A stretch of 22,422 nucleotides of DNA, taken from positions 1 through 22,422 of the forward strand of contig DDTF01000024.1 in NCBI GenBank assembly GCA_002345965.1, read 5' to 3'. The notes below the pieces were generated by a model. The model was not told where the DNA came from. It searched no databases and worked only from the letters and a program-made list of their open reading frames with translations. The translations under genes were made by a program, and so were the position numbers. Source of the stretch: Flammeovirgaceae bacterium UBA2371 (GTDB taxonomy: Bacteria > Bacteroidota > Bacteroidia > Cytophagales > Cyclobacteriaceae). Below, in pieces: positions 1 to 6,570 of the stretch; position 1 is the first letter of the stretch, and each line of letters opens with the position of its first letter.

Positions 1-86
1 CTGCTAAAAAGATACCATTAAAAGAACCCAGAACATTACTGCCTTCAAAACCGACTATTGTGAGAATTGACTCGGTTTGTAGTTAG
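1..86 (+). CDS. Possible C-terminal end of an unknown gene (partial, runs off left edge)
   Basis: A reading frame enters from the left edge (first full codon at base 3) and stays open for 27 codons to a TAG at 84-86. It reads AKKIPLKEPRTLL, then a Lys/Pro-rich stretch, then VRIDSVCS. Nothing in it is recognisable. A frame this short could be open by chance. Its position, ending just before a terminator and facing a convergent tRNA gene, fits a real gene end. The opposite strand is also open here but has no usable start codon. Confidence 0.33.
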   Translation, partial: AKKIPLKEPRTLLPSKPTIVRIDSVCS

Positions 87-100
87 CAGAAAGCTTCCAT

Positions 101-128
101 AAAAAATCCCACCAGGAGGTGGCGGGAT
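101..128 (-). terminator. Rho-independent terminator of tRNA-Val
   Basis: Read on the minus strand, ATCCCGCC pairs with GGTGGGAT (8 bp, one G-T wobble) around the loop ACCTCCT and is followed directly by a T6 run. It lies 13 bases past the tRNA 3' end, so it should end the tRNA transcript. The plus strand has no T run here, so it would not be an intrinsic terminator for the gene coming from the left. Confidence 0.8.
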
Positions 129-140
129 CAATTCGGTTTG

Positions 141-215
141 TGGGAGCTGAGGGATTCGAACCCCCGACCCTCTGCTTGTAAGGCAGATGCTCTGAACCAG
201 CTGAGCTAAGCTCCC
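141..215 (-). tRNA. tRNA-Val (anticodon UAC)
   Basis: The minus strand folds as a complete cloverleaf. The acceptor stem is GGGAGCT/AGCTCCC with discriminator A. The D-arm is GCTCAGCTGGTTCAGAGC. The anticodon stem TCTGC/GCAGA encloses the loop CTTACAA, giving anticodon TAC, which reads GUA (Val). The T-arm carries GGTTCGAATCC. The 3' CCA is not encoded and must be added by the nucleotidyltransferase, as is common in Bacteroidota. It is a single-gene unit with its own promoter (284-314) and terminator (101-128). Confidence 0.96.
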
Positions 216-283
216 AATAAGATATTCAACTAAGTTCGGTGAATCGAACCTCCGATAGCAAGATACTCCTCGATTTCGGACTG

Positions 284-314
284 CAAATGTAGGACAGATT
301 TCAAAATGTGCAAA
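284..314 (-). promoter_or_regulatory. Bacteroidota-type promoter of tRNA-Val
   Basis: On the minus strand a TTTG (-33; plus CAAA at 311-314) is followed by exactly 19 bases and then TACATTTG (-7; plus 284-291). This matches the phylum consensus TTTG-N19-TAnnTTTG exactly. Transcription would start near 277, leaving a 5' leader of about 60 bases before the tRNA. Confidence 0.8.
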
Positions 315-339
315 AAAATATTCCTAATTGGCAAAGAAA

Positions 340-615
340 CTATGATGAAGACCTTTGATGTCTCTTATAATGGATGGTGGACCTGCCAGGAGTCTTACTT
401 TCTTTTAGCGTATATTCTTTGAGGTAGCCCCTGTAACTGAGGGCTTTAAGAAGATTTTGGACCGAGGTAATACTCACATTCACCTTATTCCGTTCAAGGG
501 CCTGATAGACATCCAGAAAAGTAAATCCATCTTTTTGGTTAGCAATCATCTTAAAAATCTCTTCTCGGGTAGGTGTACTGATGAGCTCCTTTATTCGAAG
601 TGGAATATCACTCAT
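340..615 (-). CDS. Small Fur-like winged-helix DNA-binding protein
   Basis: Ninety-one residues starting MSDIPLRIKELI. The segment TPTREEIFKMI, then TFLDVYQALER and SITSVQNLLKALSYRGYLKEY, follows the helix pattern of the Fur-family N-terminal winged helix (TPQR, EEIY, ISLATVYR, LxxxGL). A basic wing (GRSTIHYKRHQR) ends the protein. The C-terminal dimerisation and metal-binding half of Fur is absent, so it is either a divergent mini-regulator or another winged-helix protein. The frame extends upstream to 726, but that part overlaps another coding frame and reads like shadow sequence. I chose ATG 615-613 because it forms an ATGA overlap with the stop of the upstream small membrane protein, which suggests translational coupling. 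The family call is by pattern only. Confidence 0.68.
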   Translation of the reverse strand: MSDIPLRIKELISTPTREEIFKMIANQKDGFTFLDVYQALERNKVNVSITSVQNLLKALSYRGYLKEYTLKESKTPGRSTIHYKRHQRSSS

Positions 616-794
616 ATGCCTAATCGGATCAAGGCAAGTCCAGCATAAACGAACATAATTATGGAGCACCACACCATAATACCAAGAAACCAGTAATAGG
701 GGATGTTGCACCTGAACAGCATGCATTCCCTGACGAAACCATTTCCTTTCAACTTAATAAATAGGGTCTTTAACATTGCGGCATGAAATTGCAT
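612..794 (-). CDS. Putative one-TM miniprotein coupled to the Fur-like gene
   Basis: Sixty residues from MQFHAAML. A basic N-terminal stretch (FIKLKGNGFVREC) is followed by one strongly hydrophobic segment at about residues 34-56 (YYWFLGIMVWCSIIMFVYAG) and a short RLGI tail, so the protein would sit in the inner membrane. I recognise no family. Its TGA stop overlaps the ATG of the Fur-like gene (ATGA at 615-612), which supports both frames being real. I chose the ATG at 794 because it follows an A-rich leader typical of the phylum. An ATG at 815 or an internal Met is also possible. The hydrophobicity could be accidental, so confidence is moderate. Confidence 0.42.
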   Translation of the reverse strand: MQFHAAMLKTLFIKLKGNGFVRECMLFRCNIPYYWFLGIMVWCSIIMFVYAGLALIRLGI

Positions 795-815
795 TTTTTT
801 TTCTTTTCTACACAT

Positions 816-1150
816 TTATATAAAACAGTTTTATTACATCGGGTTTTTGACACAATTAATTGAATAATGGCCCAAATAGGAGGGTTTAGCCTAGATAGCT
901 GACCAAAGTTGGGATAATCTTACCTCAGTATTTGATCAAATTCATGTGAATTTTCGTCATTTTTTTATTGTGAACAGGCTTGAAAAAAGAGGAGATGTTT
1001 GGAGCAATCGGATTCCATAAAACCTGTATTGAAAATACAAAGACCGCTTTAACCGGGATTAGATCTCGACAGCAATCTTTGTTTTAGGCCAACTCAAGGG
1101 CTTTAATCAAATAATTTATAGGTACTTTTATTTACATTAATTGTGAAATC
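816..1150. other. 335-base gap with no recognisable gene
   Basis: All six frames are short here. No terminator with a T run and no tRNA or riboswitch fold was found. A weak -7-like TACTTTTA (1123-1130) lies 20 bases before the hydrolase start at 1151 without a convincing -33 element. No Bacteroidota promoter could be found on the minus strand for the gene ending at 612. Confidence 0.5.
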
Positions 1151-2095
1151 ATGGTACGGACGTTGTTATTGACCTTTACCCTTTTCGTTTTTCTCTCTTC
1201 TTGCTCCAAAAAGCAACCTGTCGATAAAGAACAAATTACAAAAGACGATGCATTTAGGGCGACCATAAAAACTGGGGGATTTGTCAAACTAAGCGGTGGT
1301 TTTACTTATTATGAGTTTGAAAATAAAGAGGCAGATACTGTCCTGGTTATGGTACATGGGTATTCAGTGCCATCTTATATATGGGACTCGACCTATTATG
1401 CCGCCCTTAACAGGGGGTATGCCGCGCTTCGATATGATACCTACGGCAGGGGGTATTCTGATAACCCTGATGTAGTCTATGATGTAGCGCTATTTTCTAA
1501 CCAACTCAAGGAACTTCTGGACGCATTGGGAGTTCGCAAGAAGATAAATTTATTGGGACTGTCAAATGGGGGGAGAACGATCAGTGCCTTTGCATTTCAA
1601 TATCCCGACCGGATTAAAAACTTGATTTATGTAGATCCTTCTGGTTTTGAAACCATAACCAACGAATCCAATTATCCGGTAATGGTTTCAGATGAGGAGA
1701 TAACGTCCTTTAAGCAAAGCGATACCTATGCAACTATGGCATCCGGGCAATTGGGGGATTTCTATGATCCTGAACCTTTTGTAGGCTGGGATAAAAAATA
1801 TGAAGAAATGATGAGGTATAAAGGATTCGTCAGGGCATTAATCTCAACCCGAAAAAACAGTTCTTCCTTGGAGAATGAACAAAGAAAAATTGCGCAATCA
1901 AGCTTACCCGTCTTTGCCATATGGGGTGAACACGATACAGTGGTTAAGCTGGATGAGGTACGAGTAAATTTATTTAACAGGATTCCCACTGTTGAACTCT
2001 TCGAACTTCCGAATGCGGGGCATTTACCACACATGGAACAAGCCGCTATGTTCAACTCCATATTATTTGATCAAATCATTTGTTGTGAGCACTGA
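1151..2095 (+). CDS. Alpha/beta-fold hydrolase, lipoprotein
   Basis: A 314-residue serine hydrolase exported as a lipoprotein. Residues 1-18 form a signal peptide ending in the lipobox LSSC (acylated Cys18). The fold markers appear in order: oxyanion HG (69-70), RYDTYGRG strand and turn (94-101), nucleophile elbow G-L-S-N-G with Ser138, the acid Asp262 in WGEHD, and His291 in NAGHLPH. A helical cap lies at about 170-235. The catalytic triad is therefore complete. The family covers esterases, lipases and C-C hydrolases, and the substrate cannot be told from sequence. It stands alone between intergenic regions. The nearby zinc hydrolase and small lipoprotein give no pathway hint. Confidence 0.9.
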   Translation: MVRTLLLTFTLFVFLSSCSKKQPVDKEQITKDDAFRATIKTGGFVKLSGGFTYYEFENKEADTVLVMVHGYSVPSYIWDSTYYAALNRGYAALRYDTYGRGYSDNPDVVYDVALFSNQLKELLDALGVRKKINLLGLSNGGRTISAFAFQYPDRIKNLIYVDPSGFETITNESNYPVMVSDEEITSFKQSDTYATMASGQLGDFYDPEPFVGWDKKYEEMMRYKGFVRALISTRKNSSSLENEQRKIAQSSLPVFAIWGEHDTVVKLDEVRVNLFNRIPTVELFELPNAGHLPHMEQAAMFNSILFDQIICCEH

Positions 2096-2163
2096 GATAA
2101 GTGTAAGCTAGTTTGAAGGAAAACGGTATTTCATTTGTGAGTGAAAAGATTGACTCTAAAATT

Positions 2164-2179
2164 AATAATGGTCATTATT
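2164..2179. promoter_or_regulatory. 16-bp palindrome, possible operator
   Basis: AATAATG-GT-CATTATT is a perfect inverted repeat with 7-bp arms, ending 22 bases before the ATG of the AstE-like gene. It is AT-rich and not followed by a T run, so a dimeric-repressor site is more likely than a terminator. No regulator is assigned. Confidence 0.4.
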
Positions 2180-2201
2180 GTTCTTTCCAAACCTGAAGAG
2201 A

Positions 2202-3152
2202 ATGAATTTTAAATCTATACTTAAGGATCAAGACTTAGTTGCTGAATCAGGAAAGAAATCTACAGGATACATCAATGTACCGGGTACACCGGTAAAAATG
2301 CCTGCGACCTACATCGAGGGAGCTAAACCGGGCAAGCAAATATTAATTACCGGAGGTATTCATGGTGGCGAGTATCCTTGCATAGAAACGGCCATTCAAT
2401 TGGCAAAAAGAATAGATCCTCAAGATGTGAAGGGTACCATTGTTGTGATTCATCCGGTGAATGTACCAGCGTTCCTTGCAAAGCTTCAATATTATGGGCC
2501 TTATGATGGTAAAAATCTCAACAGGGTATTTCCTGGGAAAGCCACCGGAACTGTAAGCGAAAGAATTGCCTACACCGTTCATCAACTACAGCAGGCTGCA
2601 GATTTTTATATTGATTTACATGGTGGCGATATCCATGAGGCACTCGTTCCTTTTGTTATTTATTCTAATCTGGGAGGGGATCAGGTGGTGGAACAATCGC
2701 GAAAAGCATCCGCAGCATTAGGGTTTCCTTATGTGGTTGGTTCTGTTTCAAACAATGGGTCAATGGGTGCTGCTGCCAATGCAGGCACTCCAGGTTTTTT
2801 GGCCGAACTGGGACAGTGCGGAAGGTGGAGTGATGAAGAGGTGGAACAATACATTACTGCTACAAACAATGTTTTGAGATCTCTGGAGGTGCTGGAGGGA
2901 AAGGTGAATTCAACTGAAGTAACCTATTTGAAAAAAATGGCTGTGATGAATGCGATGCATGACGGATGTTGGTACGCATTCAGGAAATTGGAGGACCGTG
3001 TTAAGAAAGGAGAAGTGCTGGGTGAAATCAGGGATTTCTTTGGCAATGTGTTGGGTGAATACAAAGCGGAGGAAGATGGTGTTTTATTGTATGTTGTTAC
3101 TTCTCTTGCCATCACCACAGGAGATCCTCTGACAGCCATCGGGGTAGTTTAA
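2202..3152 (+). CDS. Succinylglutamate desuccinylase/aspartoacylase family zinc hydrolase
   Basis: A 316-residue cytoplasmic zinc amidohydrolase of the M14-like AstE/AspA family, which removes acyl groups from N-acyl amino acids or related compounds. GGIHGGE gives zinc ligands His54 and Glu57. DLHGGD gives the third ligand, His140. KNLNRVFPG carries the substrate-binding Arg108, and AELGQ supplies the candidate catalytic Glu202. The C-terminal 90 residues are the usual beta-rich lid. There is no signal peptide. The frame is open upstream to a TTG at 2178, but ATG 2202 removes an unlikely N-terminus (MFFPNLKR) and starts cleanly as MNFKSIL. Its TAA overlaps the stop of the convergent lipoprotein gene. 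It is too short to be a fusion, and its substrate is unknown. Confidence 0.9.
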   Translation: MNFKSILKDQDLVAESGKKSTGYINVPGTPVKMPATYIEGAKPGKQILITGGIHGGEYPCIETAIQLAKRIDPQDVKGTIVVIHPVNVPAFLAKLQYYGPYDGKNLNRVFPGKATGTVSERIAYTVHQLQQAADFYIDLHGGDIHEALVPFVIYSNLGGDQVVEQSRKASAALGFPYVVGSVSNNGSMGAAANAGTPGFLAELGQCGRWSDEEVEQYITATNNVLRSLEVLEGKVNSTEVTYLKKMAVMNAMHDGCWYAFRKLEDRVKKGEVLGEIRDFFGNVLGEYKAEEDGVLLYVVTSLAITTGDPLTAIGVV

Positions 3153-3622
3153 GGAATTCTTGACCGGATAAATGGGAAAGCCAGTTCTTTCCCGTCTCCC
3201 GATGTAATGACCTGAAGCGTGTCCAGTTTCAATTTGTACTCAATTTTTTTTGGGAAATCGTGTGCTGAGTTCTCGCCAACGAAACCGTTTTCGCTAATTG
3301 AAGTAAATTTAAAGTAGACTGGATTAGGATTCTCAGGTACATCCGCCACGTAATATAAGCTTCCCTCTTTACTGACAATCCAAAGTTTCTCTATAAAAGT
3401 AGTATCAACTCCTGTCATCGAAACTCCCCATCCTTTGAATTCTTGATCTGAAACTATTTCCCATCGCTCATTGGCCGTTCGATCTGCTTTTACATTCACT
3501 CTATCCCAGGAACCCAGAAGCCAATTGATTTTTTTAAAGTCATCTTGATTTGACTTTACAGAATTACATGCCAACAGGAAAACCATTGGCAGTAAGATGA
3601 CGATTCGAAGTAATGATTTCAT
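3149..3622 (-). CDS. Small lipoprotein, DUF6265-like
   Basis: A 157-residue protein with signal peptide MKSLLRIVILLPMVFLLAC and lipobox LLAC (Cys19). The mature part opens with INWLLGSWDR and has a downstream ERW, then a run of predicted beta strands (LYYVADV, VYFKFTSI, IEYKLKLDTLQVI). This resembles the periplasmic domain called DUF6265, with its 'WLxGxW ... EhW' pattern, but I assign that by eye only. No enzymatic residues stand out. It is divergent from the marR gene, and the marR operator lies 43-72 bases upstream of its start, so it could share that control. Its stop overlaps the stop of the AstE-like gene. Confidence 0.85.
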   Translation of the reverse strand: MKSLLRIVILLPMVFLLACNSVKSNQDDFKKINWLLGSWDRVNVKADRTANERWEIVSDQEFKGWGVSMTGVDTTFIEKLWIVSKEGSLYYVADVPENPNPVYFKFTSISENGFVGENSAHDFPKKIEYKLKLDTLQVITSGDGKELAFPFIRSRIP

Positions 3623-3663
3623 AATTCAATTTACAACAAACTAATCCCTTGTTGCGTATTACA

Positions 3664-3694
3664 TTTGTATAAACAATAATAGTATCTACATTTA
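3664..3694 (+). promoter_or_regulatory. marR promoter with embedded palindromic operator
   Basis: TTTG (-33, 3664-3667) is separated by 19 bases from TACATTTA (-7, 3687-3694). The palindrome-like TTGTATAAACAA (3665-3676) overlaps the -33 element and is followed by TAATAGTATCTA. The same block recurs with 25 of 30 identical bases at 6490-6519. The -7 element ends seven bases before the ATG at 3702, so the mRNA has almost no leader. This is the expected layout for a self-repressing MarR gene. Confidence 0.72.
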
Positions 3695-3701
3695 CTTCAT
3701 T

Positions 3702-4151
3702 ATGGGATTAGAAGAAGATTTGAAGCAATCAAAGTTTGCCAACGAACATCAAAAGGCCATGGTGAATATTTTATTTACCAGTAACTGGATCAGTAACAGA
3801 AATGCAGCCTACTTCAAAAAATTTAACATATCCCCAGAGCAATTTAATGTGCTTAGAATTTTGCGAGGAAGCAATCCTAAGCCGATGCGTCTTGCAGATA
3901 TTGCAGAACGCATGATTGAAAAAAACAGCAATTGTACGCGACTGGTAGAAAAGCTTAGGCAAAAAGGAATGGTAGACCGCCAGTTGTGTGAAGCCAATCG
4001 AAGACAAGTTGATATTTCTATTACTTCAAGAGGACTCAAGTTGTTGGCCGAAATTGACAAAGATGTTGATCATTGGCTCACGATTCAAAAGTCCATCACT
4101 AAGGCTGAAGCCGAGGAACTCAACCGAATTTTGGATAAATTGCGTCAATAG
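3702..4151 (+). CDS. MarR-family transcriptional regulator
   Basis: A 149-residue dimeric winged-helix regulator. N-terminal helices (about 1-45) and the last helix (from 125) form the dimer interface. LADIAERM (64-71) is the positioning helix, NSNCTRLVEKLRQKG (75-89) the recognition helix, and VDRQLCEANRRQVDISIT the wing, whose Asp/Arg pattern is typical of MarR. Two cysteines (Cys78 in the recognition helix, Cys96 in the wing) are candidates for redox or electrophile sensing. The operator-like repeat in its own promoter and in front of the pirin operon suggests that it represses both. The helicase gene follows after 33 bases and is probably co-transcribed. Confidence 0.93.
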   Translation: MGLEEDLKQSKFANEHQKAMVNILFTSNWISNRNAAYFKKFNISPEQFNVLRILRGSNPKPMRLADIAERMIEKNSNCTRLVEKLRQKGMVDRQLCEANRRQVDISITSRGLKLLAEIDKDVDHWLTIQKSITKAEAEELNRILDKLRQ

Positions 4152-4184
4152 CAATTTCCTGAGACATAAATTGTCTTTTTAAGA

Positions 4185-6449
4185 ATGACAAATGAACCAG
4201 ACGTGCAATTGGGCAACATTGCTGAAACAGCTCTTCAGTTCATCAATAGCACTTCTAGCCATATTTTTCTTACCGGGAAGGCAGGAACTGGAAAGACTAC
4301 CTTTCTTAAAAATTTAGAAAAATATACACACAAACAATTTGCAGTAGTGGCACCTACAGGCATCGCAGCTTTAAATGCCGGTGGTGTTACCATTCATTCC
4401 CAATTTTTATTTCCATTAGGAACGTTTTTACCTGATCGTTCTATTCCAGCCGATTTTAATGCAGATAATGGTTTTTTTACACAAAACACTCTTGCCCGTA
4501 AACACCCACTTAATAGTGTCAGGAAACAAGTTTTAAGGTCTATCGACCTTTTAGTAATTGATGAGGTAAGCATGTTGCGGGCAGACGTGTTGGATGCCAT
4601 TGATTATAGATTAAAAGCTGCCCGTGGGGATTTTAATAAAAGTTTTGGGGGTGTACAGCTGTTGCTCATTGGAGATATGTATCAACTACCACCAGTTGTA
4701 AAAAGGAGTGAAGAAAATATGCTTCAGCGCTACTATCAAAGCGCCTGGTTTTACGAATCGATTGCACTTAAGCAGGATGGATTTGTTTATATAGAATTGG
4801 ATAAAATTTTCAGGCAACAAGACAGTGCTTTTATTCAAATTCTCAATAACCTTCGAAACAATACGCCTACCACAACAGACATTGACGAGCTGAACAAGCA
4901 TTACAAAACTGAAAAGGAAGTAGCCGAACTAGAAGAAGTAATTACACTTACCACCCACAATTACAAGGCGGATGAAATGAACAAGACAGCCTTACGCGAA
5001 CTGGCATCACCATCTCATTTTTTTGAGGCGCAAATCGAAGGTGAATTTCCCGAATCGATGTATCCTGTGGCAGAAAAATTGGAGCTGAAAGAAGGGGCGC
5101 AAATCATGTTTATTCGAAACGATAGTGAGGATCAATTGTACTTCAACGGAAAGCTGGCGACTGTCAATAAAATAACCGGTGAGACGATAGAAGTGCTGTT
5201 GGCCGACAGTCATATCGTTTTTGAGTTGAAAAGAGAAAAATGGGAGAATAAAAAATATACGATCAATGCTGAGTCGAATGATCTGGACGATGAAGTGGTG
5301 GGAAGTTTTTCGCAGTATCCGGTCAAGTTAGCCTGGGCCATTACGGTTCATAAAAGTCAGGGACTCACTTTTGATAAAGCAATTGTAGATGTTGGGCAGG
5401 CCTTTACAGGAGGACAGGTTTATGTGGCTTTGTCAAGGCTACGTTCACTGGACGGGTTGGTGCTGCGTTCAAAGATCAATACGGGAGTAATTACCGCAGA
5501 CAAACAAATCGTTTCATTCAGTCAGGCCAATAACAAGCCGGATGAGTTACCAGAAGTCATAAAACAAAAGCAAATCGAATTTGTCTCGTTGCTCATAGAA
5601 AGAACTTTTGATTTCAGTTTGCTTACGAAAGAAATCAATTACATCAACAAGTCAAAAAAGGAAGCACCGACTTTTAATGAGTCAACGATGAAACCTGTAT
5701 TGGAGCAAATAGCTCACACATTGGAAAGCGAAAAGGAGAATACAGAAAAGTTTCGATGGCAATTGCTTAACCTCCTTAAGGCCAACGATCACGAAAAATT
5801 ATTAGAGCGTATCAGGAAAGGAAGAGATTATTATAAAAATATACTTCTCGACAATGTTAAAATCCTGTTGATTCATACCATGGAGATGAAACAGCAAAAG
5901 CGGGTAAAGACCTATTTGAATAATCTCATTGAGTTGGATCAATACTTTTCAAAAACTCTAGAAGAGGTAGATAAATCTACATTGCTGATTGAAGGTATTT
6001 TGAACGGAACACTCTTCTTTGATTTTTCAGAATTAACCAACCATCGCAATCAGGAACGGGCAGATCTGTTGAAGGAAATTGAAAACCAGTTGCCTGGAAT
6101 CAAAAAAGGTAAATCTACCGCCAAGAAAGGAGGTCGTAAAAAGAAAAAAGACGGACCCAGTACTTACGAAATCACCTTGAAGATGTGGGATGAAGGGATG
6201 GACATTCAGGCCATTGCCAAAGCACGCGGTCTGGTGCCCGGTACAATTGAAGGCCATCTTGCCAAAGCGGTAGAGACAGGCCGAATTGACATTTTTAAAT
6301 TTATACCTGAAAAAGAAGTAAACCTCATTGCTCAGGCTATTGCTGAAATGCCTGAAGATTTCACCTCTAAAGACCTTTTCAACAGATTGGAAGGAGAACA
6401 CAGCTATGCTCGCCTAAAGGCAGTAGTTAATCACATTAATAAGAAGTAG
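4185..6449 (+). CDS. Pif1-like AAA/SF1B helicase with C-terminal HTH domain
   Basis: A 754-residue ATP-dependent DNA helicase. Walker A GKAGTGKT (31-38), motif Ia VVAPTGIAA (54-62), Walker B VIDEVSM (Asp126-Glu127), motif III GDMYQLPPV (163-171), and the UvrD-C2 region AWAITVHKSQG (383-393) with VYVALSRLRS place it in the Pif1/RecD2 branch. An extra alpha-helical region (about 440-635) leads to a Lys/Gly linker (640-656) and a C-terminal helix-turn-helix of the type also found at RecQ C-termini (TYEITLKMW, IAKARGLVPGTIEGHLAKAV). It likely acts in replication or repair on structured DNA. It lies 33 bases after marR, so transcription may be shared. The link to the MarR stress response is only contextual. 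Confidence 0.92.
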   Translation: MTNEPDVQLGNIAETALQFINSTSSHIFLTGKAGTGKTTFLKNLEKYTHKQFAVVAPTGIAALNAGGVTIHSQFLFPLGTFLPDRSIPADFNADNGFFTQNTLARKHPLNSVRKQVLRSIDLLVIDEVSMLRADVLDAIDYRLKAARGDFNKSFGGVQLLLIGDMYQLPPVVKRSEENMLQRYYQSAWFYESIALKQDGFVYIELDKIFRQQDSAFIQILNNLRNNTPTTTDIDELNKHYKTEKEVAELEEVITLTTHNYKADEMNKTALRELASPSHFFEAQIEGEFPESMYPVAEKLELKEGAQIMFIRNDSEDQLYFNGKLATVNKITGETIEVLLADSHIVFELKREKWENKKYTINAESNDLDDEVVGSFSQYPVKLAWAITVHKSQGLTFDKAIVDVGQAFTGGQVYVALSRLRSLDGLVLRSKINTGVITADKQIVSFSQANNKPDELPEVIKQKQIEFVSLLIERTFDFSLLTKEINYINKSKKEAPTFNESTMKPVLEQIAHTLESEKENTEKFRWQLLNLLKANDHEKLLERIRKGRDYYKNILLDNVKILLIHTMEMKQQKRVKTYLNNLIELDQYFSKTLEEVDKSTLLIEGILNGTLFFDFSELTNHRNQERADLLKEIENQLPGIKKGKSTAKKGGRKKKKDGPSTYEITLKMWDEGMDIQAIAKARGLVPGTIEGHLAKAVETGRIDIFKFIPEKEVNLIAQAIAEMPEDFTSKDLFNRLEGEHSYARLKAVVNHINKK

Positions 6450-6488
6450 GAGCCCATTAAAGACAATAGGAACTATTCTGTTTAATTA

Positions 6489-6519
6489 ATTGTATATACA
6501 ATAATTGTATGTATCTTTA
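6489..6519 (+). promoter_or_regulatory. Promoter/operator of the pirin-nitroreductase operon (second MarR box)
   Basis: ATTG (-33, 6489-6492), a 19-base spacer and TATCTTTA (-7, 6512-6519) form a Bacteroidota promoter. It overlaps the perfect palindrome TTGTATATACAA (6490-6501), followed by TAATTGTATGTATC. From 6490 to 6519, 25 of 30 bases match the marR promoter in the same register to the -33 and -7 elements. Repression by the MarR protein is inferred. The leader to the first ATG is about 45 bases. Confidence 0.72.
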
Positions 6520-6570
6520 TATAAGATTTCACGTTTAAACACATAAAAGTCCGAAAAACAGCATAAAAAA

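Noticed and set aside
229..262. T-arm-like GGTTCGATTC on the minus strand upstream of tRNA-Val, suggesting a second, decayed tRNA
   Set aside because: The flanking bases pair poorly (4 bp, a mismatch, then 2 bp). No anticodon or acceptor stem can be built, and the segment lies in the leader between the promoter and the tRNA. It may be a remnant but cannot be called.
616..726. N-terminal extension of the Fur-like protein to residue MHAVQVQHP
   Set aside because: This stretch overlaps a better candidate frame (the TM miniprotein). It adds no recognisable domain, and the internal ATG has a coupled ATGA overlap.
1762..2061. Open 99-codon frame antisense to the alpha/beta hydrolase
   Set aside because: It lies wholly inside a convincing gene, has Ser/Cys-rich shadow composition and no family features.
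6033..6401. Open 122-codon frame antisense to the helicase C-terminus
   Set aside because: The Phe-rich composition is the mirror of Lys/Glu-rich coding sequence, typical of a shadow frame.
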